Shown here: positions 36,101 to 46,679 of the stretch, in pieces | Numbering within the stretch: position 1 is the stretch's first letter | Layout: each line of letters starts with the position of its first letter | Assembly (NCBI GenBank): GCA_008711295.1 | Contig: VUYV01000061.1 | Coordinates: 2,083,731-2,147,730, forward strand | DNA: 64,000 bases | Direction of reading: 5' to 3' | Source: Anarhynchus alexandrinus | Lineage: Eukaryota; Chordata; Aves; Charadriiformes; Charadriidae | Translations under genes and position numbers: made by a program | Notes under the pieces: model-generated | What the model was told of the DNA's origin: nothing | What the model saw: only the letters and a program-made list of their open reading frames with translations | Database searches by the model: none

Positions 36101-38513
36101 TCCTAATAGAGAAAGAACCATTCTGAAAAACAGCCTTCAGTACAACAGATGTCTAAAATAAAGAGATGGCTCACTAGGCAGAGCATCCAAGCAAAGCTAG
36201 GGAGAAGGGGAGTGGGGGCTCACACTAGAGTTGTGCCTATCAACTGGGTATGCACCACTGGCTCAAGACTTTGACTGTGAACACTGCTGTCTTGGACAAG
36301 TCCCAGAGAAACACAATATTACAGCAAAAGAGTCGATGTGATTACCCGCCATGGAAACAGGAGGAGGGAGTATTTTTTAGCTCTCTTTACAGCATTGCCG
36401 AGTCCAGTATTGGAATGTACCATTGAAAAAAACAGAAAAGGGAATACATAGAAGGACTTGGAAGTTGTTAAGGGCCTGTAAAAATGCCTTGCAGTTAAAC
36501 TTATACTTTGTTCTTTTTCATTTACTGCCTAGAAGATTGAGAAGGGACCTGATTATGTTTAGAGGAAGAAAGTATAAAATACAAGCAGGTTTTTCAATCT
36601 AGCCAAAGAGGAACTATATTAACAAATCCCTGGAAGCTAAAGCCACCAAATGCAAATTAGAAACCAGGTGCAAGTTTCACAATGACAATGATTAACCACT
36701 GGAAGAAATTATCAACAGAAGTACTCGATTCTCCATCTTGTAATATCTTCAGATCAAAACTAGATGTCTTTCGGGAGGAAGTGCTTTGATGATATATGGG
36801 TACTTTAGTGAAATCTAATAGCCTGTAATATGGAAGAAGCCAAACAATGATCTAAGGGTTCCTCTGTCTTTAAAAGCTGTGATTATCAAAATGAAGAACT
36901 GTTGTTTACATAAAAAAGACAGCCTGTCATGAGCAGACGATTCATATGATGGGGCAAGTAGAAAGTTTATGTCAAAGTGCAGTTGTGCTCTGGTGAGCCA
37001 TGATTACCAAATGACGTCTGAGGTTGCTGTCAGTCAGCACATTTTGGATCAGTGTCAGGACATACCTAGCAGATACAAAAGCAGGTATTTGGCCGCTAAC
37101 ACTTAAAAATTAACTTGGACATGATGCAAAATCATAGAAAACAGGCTGGAAACAGTTGTGAAACAGATTACCTAGTCCATCCTACAGTGATGTGCCGGGA
37201 TGAATTACATGTAAATTCATCCTAGGAAGGGAGACAAGTGTCTGTTCTTAAAGCCCCTAATCAGAGTGATTTCACAACATCTCCAGAAAATGTTTCTTTG
37301 GTATCCCCTTAGTTACCCTGTCACATTACCTATAACCTATTCTACAAAATAAACACCACCATTAGCCACAGCCTTCTTGCCAATCACATTTGCTATGATT
37401 TTTTTTTTCCCAGTTGGTGTCTACCTTTCCTGAGATGACTTGACAAAGTATTTCAGAATGTTTTCACCATTGCTGAAAAAAGTAAACACACAGTATTAAC
37501 ACTACATTGCCTAAATGAGAGTGCTCAGTATGACTGTTTACAATAATATGACTTCATAGATTCTTGTGAACTTTATGATCCCTTGTAATGCCAAACTTTT
37601 CTTGTAGAGTCATTCTACGTCTATATTTATTCTGCTGCATATCCCTAGATGAATGAAATTTTTGTTCTTACTGACTTAGAACTATATATTTAAAAGATGT
37701 GTAGATGTGGCGCTTAGGGACGTGGTTTAGTGGTGAACTTGGCAGTGTTAGGTTTACAGTTGACTCAATGATATTAAGGGTCTTTTCCAACCTAAATGAT
37801 TCTATGATTTTAGGATATTCCTCAAATTTGGCAAAAAATATTTTGAATTCTTAAATGTGAACCCCTCCCAAAGTGACAATATTTGTGTAATATACAGATC
37901 ATTTCACCATCCAAATTATTACAGCTGTAGAGTTGTGTTTGATATTTTTGATAGAGAAGCAGTACAGAGTGCAGAAAGCAGCACATGAAAGGGAGAGGTA
38001 CAACAGATGTTTTAGAAGGGAACAGCACAAAACCTCATTTATGCACATGAGTGACTTCACAGACCAAAAATATGACACTCCTCCTTTTAAACATTATTAT
38101 TTCATAAAATTCACCTCTTCCGTGAAGTCTATGAAACTATGTTCTGTGAAAATGATTATTTTTTACATATAAATTTTTAGTAAATCATAACTTTCTTTAC
38201 CAAACTGCAACCATGTATTGCATTTATGTTTCTTAGATCCCAAGAGACATAATTTCACACATACCGTAAAGGGAAGCAGACATTCCTGCTGGTTCTGCAC
38301 TATGTAGAGGCTCAGCAGGGGAATACGGCAGGGACCTGCCAAACTGCATGCCAAACAGAGTGTGTTTTCCAGAGCTTCAGAAAGCACAGAACAAGTGTTG
38401 GTCCAGGAAGGTGATGTGACATCCACAATGAGAATCCGTGATGGTTGCTGGCAATGTACTTTAGTAGCAGGAAACGTTCTCCGCATTTCTGAGAGCAATT
38501 TTCTGGAATTCAT
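8966..38513 (-). CDS. M1AP: Meiosis 1 associated protein (M1AP), complete coding sequence
   Basis: Nine coding exons are seen, complement(join(8966..9106, 9398..9553, 10436..10642, 11215..11356, 12555..12705, 14224..14397, 24132..24309, 32893..33075, 38265..38513)). All have GT-AG borders and matching phases, totalling 1581 nt and 526 aa; the human protein is about 530 aa. Recognised blocks, in order, are ILIVDVTSPSW, ECLLPF, NFARIQACISELRSL, EDGLQQFKQYSRH-like VQDGLQQFKQYSRH, ITILTSQ, GMDIDVQTIEDNVISLEMLF, CLKCDLQERLL, YGLPFIIKPTSCWQLDWDEL, LLVKAVAIRELLLPSTFP and YNPLHLKSNLY. In mammals M1AP is germline-expressed and needed for meiosis I in spermatocytes; it is reported to work with the ZMM/ZZS recombination proteins. 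No catalytic motif is visible. The N-terminal part has a von Willebrand-A-like look (ILIVDVTSPSW), but that is only an impression. The start is the first in-frame ATG after two in-frame TAA codons. The gene converges with DOK1. The C-terminal ~45 residues are the least conserved. Confidence 0.95.
9398..9553 (-). CDS. M1AP: M1AP coding exon 8
   Basis: The acceptor is TCTGAGCAG|AGCGCC at 9554/9553 and the donor AAGCAG|GTACGT at 9398/9397. It is 52 codons, SALNSLEVEVAYNPLHLKSN through LYKYLKSVLY to RPERHQPKQ. An interstitial telomere-like block sits 45-70 nt upstream of this acceptor. Confidence 0.92.
9598..9623 (+). repeat. Interstitial telomere-like repeat, (TTAGGG)~4
   Basis: The sequence reads GGG, three TTAGGG units, then TTAGG, a perfect run. 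It lies in the M1AP intron between coding exons 7 and 8. On the transcribed (-) strand it reads (CCCTAA)n and lies 45-70 nt before a 3' splice site. The rest of this 0.9-kb intron shows nothing I can name. Confidence 0.95.
10436..10642 (-). CDS. M1AP: M1AP coding exon 7
   Basis: The acceptor is CCATCTAG|AAAAGG at 10643/10642 and the donor GTAGAG|GTAAGT at 10436/10435. It is 69 codons, KRKWMLLAKREP through YYIIVPSDSATLLVKAVAI to STFPPLLDEHPERVRGPVE. Confidence 0.94.
11215..11356 (-). CDS. M1AP: M1AP coding exon 6
   Basis: The acceptor is ATTTGCAG|GGCACT at 11357/11356 and the donor CTTCTG|GTGAGT at 11215/11214. It encodes ALKSEGVCESVLYGLPF, then IIKPTSCWQLDWDEL and ALCHSLL. This is one of the best conserved parts of the family. 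Confidence 0.94.
12555..12705 (-). CDS. M1AP: M1AP coding exon 5
   Basis: The acceptor is TCTCTTAG|TGTGCC at 12706/12705 and the donor GTAAA|GTAAGT at 12555/12554. It encodes (M)CLKCDLQERLLDPALL through SGTADG to VLYKLRVV(K), 49 codons plus 2+2 nt. It contains the CxxC pair CLKC. Confidence 0.92.
14224..14397 (-). CDS. M1AP: M1AP coding exon 4
   Basis: The acceptor is TCCTGCAG|ACATTG at 14398/14397. The donor is CTAA|GTATTT at 14224/14223, weak at the exon side. It encodes IAILGMDIDVQTIEDNV through LHLLLPSGGFSHATAPKTTL. The split codons give Asp at the start and Met at the end, both of which fit the family. Confidence 0.92.
14476..14525 (+). repeat. Pentanucleotide microsatellite (ACACT)10
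   Basis: Ten perfect ACACT units are seen, with a variant unit (ACGCT) at 14471-14475. On the M1AP transcript strand it reads (AGTGT)n and lies 79-128 nt upstream of the acceptor of coding exon 4. It is likely polymorphic in length. Confidence 0.95.
15288..15390 (-). mobile_element. Possible ancient CR1 3' fragment
   Basis: The + strand text ATAGAGAAATGTAGGCTGGAAAG, with AGGTCAT and CCCTTGCAACAACCTCC nearby, resembles a degraded antisense old CR1 3' end of the reptile type (ATGTAGGGCTGGAAGGGACC). It is short and diverged. Confidence 0.35.
21710..22470. mobile_element. Avian endogenous-retrovirus LTR (solo or fragment)
   Basis: It begins TGTGGTGGTGTGGTTTGGGC and ends near CCTCAAACCAGGATA, with the blocks GGCAGATGGGATGGAATACC, TTGGTCAGTTTTGGGTCAC and GCGCAATAAGCTGTTAATTT. 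I recognise these from avian ERV LTRs. An AT-rich stretch (21840-21905) and a (GAT)4 run lie inside. No gag, pol or env frame is adjacent, so it looks like a solo LTR. The exact 3' end, transcript strand and subfamily are uncertain. Confidence 0.6.
24132..24309 (-). CDS. M1AP: M1AP coding exon 3
   Basis: The acceptor is TTTCAG|ATCACA at 24310/24309 and the donor AGTG|GTGAGT at 24132/24131. It is 59 codons plus 1 nt, ITILTSQSSKEMVNQLE through RRIQVIEVLKRDF to EEASSS. Confidence 0.94.
25235..25412 (+). repeat. Diverged local duplicate, upstream of element A
   Basis: About 175 bp resembles 26748-26937 on the other side of element A: shared order GGGAA.AAAG...GAAC..., GGAACTGTTCTTGAG versus GGGACTGTTCTTGAG, AGCTATAGAYAGAGCATTT and GGTAC/AGTAC...TTCA. 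Identity looks near 70 percent, much lower than between elements A and B. Confidence 0.6.
25414..26703. mobile_element. LTR-like dispersed element, copy A (about 1.29 kb)
   Basis: It begins TGTGATGGAAGCTCATCTGC and may end CCCTAACA at 26703. Its first ~840 bp match copy B (51075-52202) with only about 15 differences by eye. It contains TG/CA-rich stretches and a TATATA tract (26410-26445). I recognise the text as a repeated avian element, probably an ERV LTR, because of the TG...CA ends, its size and the absence of coding domains. No clean target-site duplication was found, so its class is not proven. Open frames within it are repeat-derived, not genes. Confidence 0.7.
26748..26937 (+). repeat. 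Diverged local duplicate, downstream of element A
   Basis: This is the partner of 25235-25412 in the same orientation. The clearest matching anchors are GACTGTTCTTGAG and GAGCTATAGACAGAGCATTTG. The duplication must be older than the insertion of element A. Confidence 0.6.
27616..27640 (+). repeat. Short (GTCCT)n microsatellite
   Basis: Five or so GTCCT/TGTCC units lead into CTTCCTGTCTCTTCC. A moderately GC-rich stretch with CpGs follows (27680-27770), but no exon is recognised. Confidence 0.8.
28474..28644 (-). mobile_element. CR1 LINE 3' fragment (antisense)
   Basis: AATCATAGAATAGTTTGGAA, then GGTCATCCAGTCCAACCCCC, followed by GGTTGCTCAGAGCCCCGTCC and GGGATGGGGCATCTACCACC. This is the classic antisense CR1 3' region, here 5'-truncated after about 170 bp. 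Confidence 0.93.
32893..33075 (-). CDS. M1AP: M1AP coding exon 2
   Basis: The acceptor is TTTTGCAG|CAAGTG at 33076/33075 and the donor GAG|GTAAGA at 32893/32892. It is 61 codons in phase 0, QVRENFARIQACISEL through QYSRH to SSIE. It contains the very conserved GLQQFKQYSRH block. Confidence 0.94.
36530..36875 (+). mobile_element. Ancient CR1-type LINE 3' fragment (sense)
   Basis: The text ATTGAGAAGGGACCTGATTAT, TTCAATCTAGCCAAAGAGG, ATTAACCACTGGAAGAAATT, GATTCTCCATCTTG and AAACTAGATGTCTTTC follows, in order, the 3' part of old sauropsid CR1 elements. The corresponding frame encodes the NHWKKLS...DSPS...FKTRLDVF-like end of ORF2, now degraded. Confidence 0.65.
37121..37385 (-). mobile_element. 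Ancient CR1-type LINE 3' fragment (antisense)
   Basis: ATCATAGAAAACAGGCTGGAA, CCTAGTCCATCCTACAGTG, GTGTCTGTTCTTAAAGCCCC and TGATTTCACAACATCTCC match, in order, the antisense 3' region of old CR1s. It is strongly diverged. Confidence 0.6.
37704..37811 (+). mobile_element. CR1 3' end (sense)
   Basis: GGCGCTTAGGGACGTGGTTT, AGTGGTGAACTTGGCAGTG, GTCTTTTCCAACCTAAATGA and TTCTATGATTTT form the sense-strand 3' terminus of a CR1. The same subfamily lies in reverse at 46563-46679. Confidence 0.92.
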
Positions 38514-38557
38514 GGCTTCTAAACACGGGTATTAGATGCCCAGTTATCCATCTGCAT
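38265..38557 (-). CDS. M1AP: M1AP coding exon 1 (start codon at 38513) with 44-nt leader
   Basis: Coding part is 38513-38265 (83 codons, MNSRKLLSEM... to LLPFT), and the donor ACG|GTATGT lies at 38265/38264. The exon probably begins at 38557, after TTTTCCTGTTCAG. The 44-nt leader holds a short out-of-frame ATG. A further non-coding first exon must lie upstream and was not identified. Confidence 0.9.
38519..38557 (-). other. Short upstream ORF in the M1AP leader
   Basis: Immediately after the predicted acceptor, an ATG opens a 12-codon frame (MQMDNWASNTRV) that ends in TAG only 5 nt before the M1AP start codon. It is real only if the exon starts at 38557. Confidence 0.45.
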
Positions 38558-41500
38558 CTGAACAGGAAAAATTAACAAATAATATCAATGAGCGAGACTC
38601 TCCCTTTCCCATTCACTTGAAAGCAACCTGTAACATAGCAGATCGTAACAAATTAGAGTCTTACAGCTTTCTCCAAAGCAATAATTGTCCATATTCTAAG
38701 ATAAACCTACATAAAGACAAGCAAAAATGCATATGGTCAGAAAACAAAATGGTTCAACTAAAGAAAATGCATGGCAGATATACTCTTACAGATGTAAATG
38801 GAGCAGTTAAAAATGTTACTAGCATAGCCTATGGATGAGCTGTGGGTATGTTGCATGATCCCTCAATATGGCTCAGGTGTGTGGCATTAATCTCCAGCAG
38901 AGAAGTGATCTCTGGCAGCTGGTGTATAGCAAGACCTCAAGCTCCTAGTTCCATCACTGCAGTGGCCAAGTGATTACACCCAGACACCCTGAGGAGAACA
39001 CACTTCCCACTCCCTAATAACCAGCATGAGACAAGTAGCTGCCATATCCAAAAAAGGCCAGCATGATGCAGCAAGAAAATATCGCATATACATAAATTTT
39101 ACTTGGTGGAAGGTGGAGAACCGATCTTTGTCCTTCAGGGTATCTAACACCCGGGTTTAGCTCTCTGCACTGACAAAAGACTCAATGAATGCAGCACTGA
39201 GTTTGCCCAGCAGTATCTCATACTGTTCGAGAACATGGGAGTGCTGCAAGCCTTAACAAATCTGTAATGTCAGAAACTCCAACAGAAAGTACTTCCAGCC
39301 AAACACCAGCTTTGATTCCCAGAGCTGGCTGGAGATGCTGGGAATGCTATGCATGGAGGTGGCTGGGCTCCACGTGTCACAGAGCTGTGCCAAACGCAGG
39401 ATTTGTTAGAACAGTTTGGTGGTGCTGTCACTGTTGCACAAGGAAGGAAAGGAAAGATTAGGGCTCCTCAGTTCCCAGGTCCTGTGTGTATGGGAAGAGA
39501 GGGGGTCCTTGTTGCAATGCCGTGGGAGACCATGGATCTCAGGCACACGAAGAGTGCTCAGGACATGTTTCTCCCCAGCCTCTTTTTGTATGTTTCCTTT
39601 CAAATATCCACCCTTTCATCCAGCAGCACCACTATGTATCTCTGCATGCATAAAGCTCAGCTGGTGCTGTTTTGAGAGACTTCCCCGCAGTCTTTAAGAA
39701 GATTTGACCATTTCTGTGAAACAGTAAGCAGAGAAGAAGTGAGAAGCGAACAGGAGGAGTGTTACTGTCAGGTCTTGTGTCTTTCCTGTGCCTCACGTGT
39801 ACAAAACAGAGGAAACCACTCAGCACTGAGCCCAGAGCGAACACCTCATAGTTTGGCTCAAAGGTTTAGAGGCAAAGTATTCACATGTGCTCATCCTCAG
39901 ACCTTGAATATGACGTTTGTTCCCCTCCCCCATTTCCCTTCAGTGCATACATCTTAAGCACAAGAGCCAGCCTTTTCCTGTTAAAAAATTCTTTCTTCCT
40001 TCATCGTGAACAAAGGTCCTGCCTAAAATCTTTTCTTCACTAAATCTAAAGATATCTGCACAAACCGCTCAGGGCTATTTCTAAGGATATAGCAAATGCT
40101 TTTAAAAATGTGTCTTGGTCCTGGTAATGACAGTAGTAATTAACTATAGAAGTCTATTTGTGCCCAGAAACGCGTTTGTATAATACCTTCTCAATACGAA
40201 CTAGAATAAATTCTTTCTTCCTACACCTGTGTAAACCCCAGCAGACTTAGTAAAAGTTTGAAGAGACCCTGAATTTACATAGCTGGGCTCTGGTCAGAAC
40301 CCAGGCCACTATGCATTCCTGTAATTTGTGTGGTATGTTCAGCTGAGACAAAGAACTCTTTTATGTTCACCAAGGAGACAAGCTACTATATTTCCTAAAG
40401 CCTCCAAGCACTTTGGAGTAAGAATTTCTGTAAGTCTTGAAAAGAGCAAGAAATGCATTTCTATTTGATTGAAGTATCAGCAGAAAAAAACTCTGTATTT
40501 CTAGGATGTTCGCCAGTGAAGGTAAAACAAGAGTGATAGCAGACTGAATTTCAAAACTGAGGCTAACATTTCAGAACTGGTGAAAATGTTTTTTTTATAT
40601 ATATAGCTCATGCACATACATGTTGGTATCTTGCTTTGACTAGTAACCTGATATAATACCATTGGAAAATGAAAAACTGCCAGATACCACTTTAATCAGT
40701 GTCTCTTCTGGACCTTTACGATTTACAGGAGAGTTTACTAAATTACTTCACTGAACCTGGGAAAATACTCGTCTGTGGTTTTTGTGATGAGGCTTCATAC
40801 TACCGAATGCTGAAAGCCCCCAGTGCTTTCTCAAACAAGGAAACAAAACCTGTTCTGCAGTCAGAAATCTAGAAGAGTTGGGGTTTTGATTTGCATTGGT
40901 TTCAGAGAGAAAAATAAGCTTTGATTCTGGAAAAGGCAGTTTTCCTAAATTTGAATGAATTCTCTCGTTCTTGACACTGTACAGGACTGTGCTTATTTTA
41001 AACTGCTTTAGTAAAACAGATCCCTCATCAGCTATGCTCTTTATCAACTGAATGAATTTCATTTTGTCATAATTGTGGTGTCTTAATTAATCTCTGCTTA
41101 GCAATATTCATCTGATTTATATGCAGTTCTCTGTACAATATTTGACATAAAGTGTAAGCTGCCCACCTCTTTTACAGCCTACACCAGTTACACTTAGCTG
41201 TGATAAGGTTGAATAACTGAAGAATTCTATATAGTATGACTGGTTGCTATGGTAAAATCATATCTTCATTTACATATCTTCATTTAAGCAGCAAGTGAAC
41301 TGACAGAGAGCCTAGCCTAAGGGATTACACCATAATTCAGTGTGCATGAGTGAAAACTGTTAGTTCTAGCAGCTGATATGACATTAACTTATTGCTCAAT
41401 AAAACAGAACTTATCAACTGTCAGAGCTAGTTGGTAACAGTGATGTACTTTTTGCTCAATGCAAGAAGACATAAATTTTTCAGAACTAGAAAGACAGGGA

Positions 41501-44421
41501 CAGAAAGAAAACTTTGCTTTATTGAGTATTGAGTGACTTGTGAGTGCTGATGACATTCTGCAGTTGCATATTATCCTACGTGGTTAATTTGTTCCAGTTA
41601 TACAAAACCACTAAATAATATCCAAGTCCAAAAAAGTGTAAATGAGAGGCAACACCAAACTCACTGGTAAAGAATACTAAGGATAGTCTTCATTTTCTTT
41701 CTAATGAAAGAACCAGCAAAACTTGGATCCAACCTCAAAGTGGGAATTAAAAACCAACAAAAATATGAATAATGAGTTTAAGTTAAGAATGCCTTACTGG
41801 GTAGCTAAGCCCTACAGTCCTACAGCTATGAAGACAACTACTTGGACAGTGGTCTGTTTACAGAGAAGTAGGCAGTAAAACCAAGAAAACCTTGAGATGT
41901 GATAACAATGAATACAAGCTATTGGCAAGGAAATGCACACAAAATTATAAACAAAAGGCACCAACAAACAGTAGCAGCCAACAGGTTTAAGGACAATAAA
42001 AACTTAATTAAAGAATAAAAGCTAGTCCTTAAACACATCAAGAAAAAAAGACAATCTCAAAATAGTACAAATCTGCTATTAGCTTATACGATTTTCTTTA
42101 ATAATGCAGAAAAAGTGTTCAATATTTTGATCTGCATTTAGAAAAAAAAACATTGATAACTAATTATTTTCTTTTCTATTAGTGGTTAGAGAGGATATTA
42201 ACCTGCAGCTGCTAGGACTGTGAGTTTTACATTTCTGAAAGGGGATCTTTGTGTCCAGGAGCTCTTTGAACCATTCCTGCTAACCTTTAACTCATCTCAG
42301 AGGTGTGCAAGTTCCAGAATAACCATAATGTTCTTGTTTAAACAAAGAGCACACAAAACGATTCAGATAGCAATAGCCTATTTGTCATAATGTACGTACC
42401 AGGCAAATTCATAGAAACAGTGACGTAATGCAGTCAATAACAAATTAAAAAATAGTTGCCTAATTATGCAAAATCTTATTAATCAGTAGATTTCGGTAGG
42501 ATTACATATAGGCCTAGGTGGTCAAGACAGGAGTATCAGCAGGGTACAATTTGCCTCTATTCAGCATTCAATTTAAAAACACTTGCCTTTAGTCACCATG
42601 TCACCATAAAAAGCAATGAATCCCCTCAATAAATAGATTAAGAGCTCATTAATGGAGAAATTGCAGATATCTATAAATGAGGATTACTCAGTAAAACGTT
42701 TCTACAGCAATCTATTTTTTACTTAGTTAGGCAGAAACCAGATGAAAAGATGCCATTTTCTGATTAAGCTTCAAGACACTGGGAAACATGAATATTCTCA
42801 TGTGGAAAACAGATCAAGCTGCCTAAATAATAGGATTTACTAGAGAAAAACCCAGCAAGCCATGGAGAAGCCTGAGCCGTGAAGTGGCTATGCAGTGTGG
42901 ATAGTCCCTGTTCTATATCTTTTTGTTTACCTAGCCTAGAAAAGAAAGCATTTATTTAAAAAGGTCAGGATGAACAGAAGAATAAAAACAAACAAACAAA
43001 AAAAGTTAGCATAAAATCAAGCTAATGAACACAAAATTATTCAAGATCCTACATAACAGAAGTTATTACATGTTTTTCTACACACCCGTGCTATAACCAA
43101 TAATAAATACAGGGCTTTAGGCTTGTGCTTTTATTGACATAAAACCACCAAATCTTAGTAAGAATAGTCACTTTATCATAGTGTTAAAATCACTCATTAT
43201 AAGCTTTATAGTTGTTTTTTTTTCTTAAAAGAACAGGAATTATAACATTGTAGGAGCTTAGAAAAAGGCATTTTCTAGTTCTGAATCACTACAAATGATG
43301 CAGCAAATGATTGTGAATGCTTATCAACCGGTGTGTTGACAGATAAAGCAAAACAAGGACAAGCTGATGCATAATGCATGTGCCCAGGTGCCCCTAAGGA
43401 ACAACCAGCCATCTCATAAAACCCATCAAGAATGCTCTGAGGAAAGCCATGTTATCGTGAGGGACTTCTGTTTGAGTGACATGCTGGAACTTTCAGAATT
43501 AAAACTTTTTAGGTATTGTAATATCTTTTTGATGAGATTTTATGTATGATTAATGAAGCCTCAGAGGGCATATACTCTGTCTTGCCTGGCATCTTGATTA
43601 AGAAACTAGGATGATATGAAGTCAACATACACATTAAACAGATAAAAACCTGCATAATTCATAAGACTCAAAACATAACTGTAGACAGTCAATCATGACT
43701 GACGGTGCTTTAGTAAGTGCATTTGAAATTGTGAGATACATGCACGTATCAGAGCGGACTAGAATTGTCCTCCATAGTAATGCCTTACAGACAGGCTCAC
43801 TTTTCTTTCTTTCTTTTACTCCCTGACACAATGCATCTTGAATCCTTTTCAAGGCAATGAAACAGCAAGAGGGGACTGCAATTTCCCTTCCATCATACCT
43901 TGAAACATCCTTTAACCTGATGGCTAGGGCACTTTTCTGACAGGTAGGGTATCTTATGTGAACTGTTCACCCTGAGAATGGCTTTGAATCCATACCTCGC
44001 ATGTTCTGTATGCCTTTTCTAGCCATTAATCCAGTGTATGAAACCATTAGTGGCAATAACCACATCAGCTTCAGCAGAGGAGTGATATCCTCTTGTTTTT
44101 TGAATGCAGCAATTTAGTTAAATGGATGGGAGAGAATTCTGGTATGTGCATCCTCAGTGGAAGCAGCTGCCTCACCGTAACCCAGACCTCAGCATTTACA
44201 GGCCAAAGAGGGAAGGATTTAAGATATTGCTTTCCTTTCTCTACTTCCACCTGGCCAGCTGAGGTAATTCCTTGCTCAGTGTTAGACCCAGAATTCCAAC
44301 ACCGTGGTCTGGGTTCTGCTTTGGTTCTGCACACAATCTTCCCAGCTGTGACTGAGTAGGTCTTGCACCTGAATGACCAAAAATGATGCTGAAATCACAA
44401 ACGTAAGACTGAAGAAGCCAG

Positions 44422-44502
44422 TCATAGAATCATAGAATCATAGAATGGTTTAGATTGGAAAGGACCTTGAAGATCATTGAGTTCCAACCCCCCTGCCATA
44501 GG
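44422..44502 (-). mobile_element. CR1 3' terminus (antisense, short)
   Basis: Three ATAGAATC units followed by GTTTAGATTGGAAAGGACC and GTTCCAACCCCCCTGCC. This is an antisense CR1 end of about 80 bp that then loses similarity. Confidence 0.92.
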
Positions 44503-45199
44503 CCAGTCTTCTCTTTCTCCATCAACACCAAATTCTGCTGCACTGTGGACAGCAAGAGGCTGTCCTTGGGTTTTGGGGTTTTGGGAAGGAGGTTTGGAAC
44601 AGCTGCTCCTCTCAAATCTGATCTGTGGGGAGGCAGAAGCTGGTAGAGGACAGCAGGAAGACATCCTTCTCAGGTCCCAAGGCCTGCATCCTCAGAAGAA
44701 GTATATACCAGCCTGCGGTGCAGATTGATTCCCCAGATGCTACAGCCTCCCTTCCCATGCAGCTGCCCCGTGAACTGTACAGTAACACAGAAGACCTAGC
44801 AGGAATGAATGTTGCTTCACAGCAAAACTCATGACTAGATTTACAAAGGAAATCTGCAGTTTGGCAGGGGACAAGGCTGTGGAGACCAGCCAGCCCCCTG
44901 CTCCAATCTCTCCCTCTTCAACCCGCTTTCCTCTACCAAATAAAAATTGGTGCAAGAAACAAAGAAAACACAAAGGGGCTTCTGTCAGCTCCTGAGCAGA
45001 ATAACATAGCAGGGGGCTGCATCTCCTTACTCTTCCTCCTTCCTGCCTCCAAAGCACTTGACACTCTTTTGAAGGTTGCACATTACACTGATGGCCAGTT
45101 GCAATTCATCTCAAGTAGTGTGATTTCAGGTTATGTGAGAAGCAGTCTCATCATAGGATGCATAAGACACTAATGTCATGCTGTATTAGGAGTACAGGA

Positions 45200-45640
45200 T
45201 TGGCCAGTGGAACTTTCCTTAATATCAGAGTTAGCATGTCATTCAGTTCCTTGTTAACTGGTCAAGAGCCACTTTTAAAGTAGTTAGGGCTTCCTGTCCC
45301 ACTGTTTCTCTTGACAGACTGCTCCTAAACCTCATGCTCTAGTGATGAGAAACCTTCCAGTAATTTCCATGATAAACGTGTGGTGTCTGGCCATTTTATA
45401 ACATTGTTCTTGTGCCAGCATTATCCTTTCCTTCCATAACTTTTCTCCTGCCTCATTATTTGCACCTTTTACATATTTGTAGACAAAAATCACATCCCTG
45501 CTCAGCTTCACCATGCCTTTCAAGAGACAAGGTTTTTCTAGTTGCAGAGTGTAAAACAGCCTCTGTATTTCCCCAGTTATCCTAGTAACTCTTTTCTGCA
45601 GCTGCTCTGATTTGAACATTTCTGTTCATATTTCAGTTCT
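45200..45640 (-). mobile_element. Ancient CR1/L3-like LINE fragment (antisense)
   Basis: The - strand has the decayed frame FKSEQLQKRVTRITGEIQRL..., LEKPCLLKGM and VIFVYKYVKGANN, which resembles the C-terminal reverse-transcriptase tail of old CR1 elements (Q-RR...GDMI-VYKYLKG). The + strand shows the companion features CTGCAGCTGCTCTGATTTGAA and AAATCACATCCCTGCTCAGC. It is older than the other CR1s here. Confidence 0.55.
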
Positions 45641-46562
45641 GTTCATATTTTATTCAAATTAAACAAAACATTTCAGATGACATCTCACAAATTTATAATG
45701 GAACTGATACTTCCCCTTTACTATTGAATGGCATTTGTCATATATGACAACTGGGAATAGGGAATACTTTAAACTCAGATGATAAACCAAAGCGCATAAT
45801 TTAGCATATGTATTTTGTCAATGGCTTTCAATTTTCCTAAGGTGTAGCTTAGGATTTTTCAAGTCTGGAAGTTGTCCTCAAGAGGTTTTAATAGACAATA
45901 TTTTTATATTTTAATATACAACATTTTAATATACAATAAATTTTACTGGACACAAGTGGCAAAAAGCACAACTGATGTGTTAATGATGTGTTAATAACAA
46001 TACTTGTTAATCAAAAATAAAATCCCTACAATACTAATGCATGCCCACTGCTTACAAACATAGTTCTGTGTGTTTGGATTGTGTGCTACAACCCAAACTT
46101 CTGGTATCCTGGATGTGACCTCTGGAGTCTCTAAATTTTCAGTCTTACTGTAACATTCTCATAGGTTCGTATTTCCTGTACTGTTTTTTTTTAAAGCTTT
46201 AGAAAGTGATACTACCTCACTCACAAGCCCTGTGACTAGATATTCAGAAGAAGAGAATACTGCTCACAGCAGCCTGCTGCACTTGTCCTCTGGCCCACAA
46301 GACCGACACACTAAAATCCGCACGCTCTAAATGCACGTCCCACCTGGAATATGAGGAAGTGCCAAGGCAGCCATGGCAGTTGCGGTCTCTAAATTAGGCA
46401 ACCTCCCCCACTGCATGCCAGGTCTGTGGTAATGGCAGATCCTCCCTGCTCCGCACACGGCGGGTGCCCACTGGAGAAGGGTGTGCAGGTAACATGGCAG
46501 GTTTCACATCAAATGGGCAGGCTGGAGGAAATGGGCTGCCTGGGCCACTCCTCCTCCAGAAA

Positions 46563-46679
46563 TAGAATCACAGAATCATTTAGGTTGGAAAAAATCATTG
46601 AGTCCAACCATTAACCTCACACTACCAAGTCCATCACTAAACGAATGTCCCTAAGCGCCATGTCTACAGACACTGGGAG
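46563..46679 (-). mobile_element. CR1 3' fragment (antisense), interrupted by an LTR
   Basis: ATAGAATCACAGAATCATTTAG, GGTTGGAAAAAATCATTGAG, CCAACCATTAACCTCACACT and GTCCCTAAGCGCCATGTCTAC are the reverse of the subfamily seen at 37704-37811. The solo LTR starts right at its truncated edge. Confidence 0.9.

Larger units (their letters stand above)
33076..38264 (-). other. M1AP intron between coding exons 1 and 2
   Basis: This is 5.2 kb. Supported contents are ancient and younger CR1 pieces at 36530-36875, 37121-37385 and 37704-37811. No other coding, RNA or repeat feature was recognised. Confidence 0.55.
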
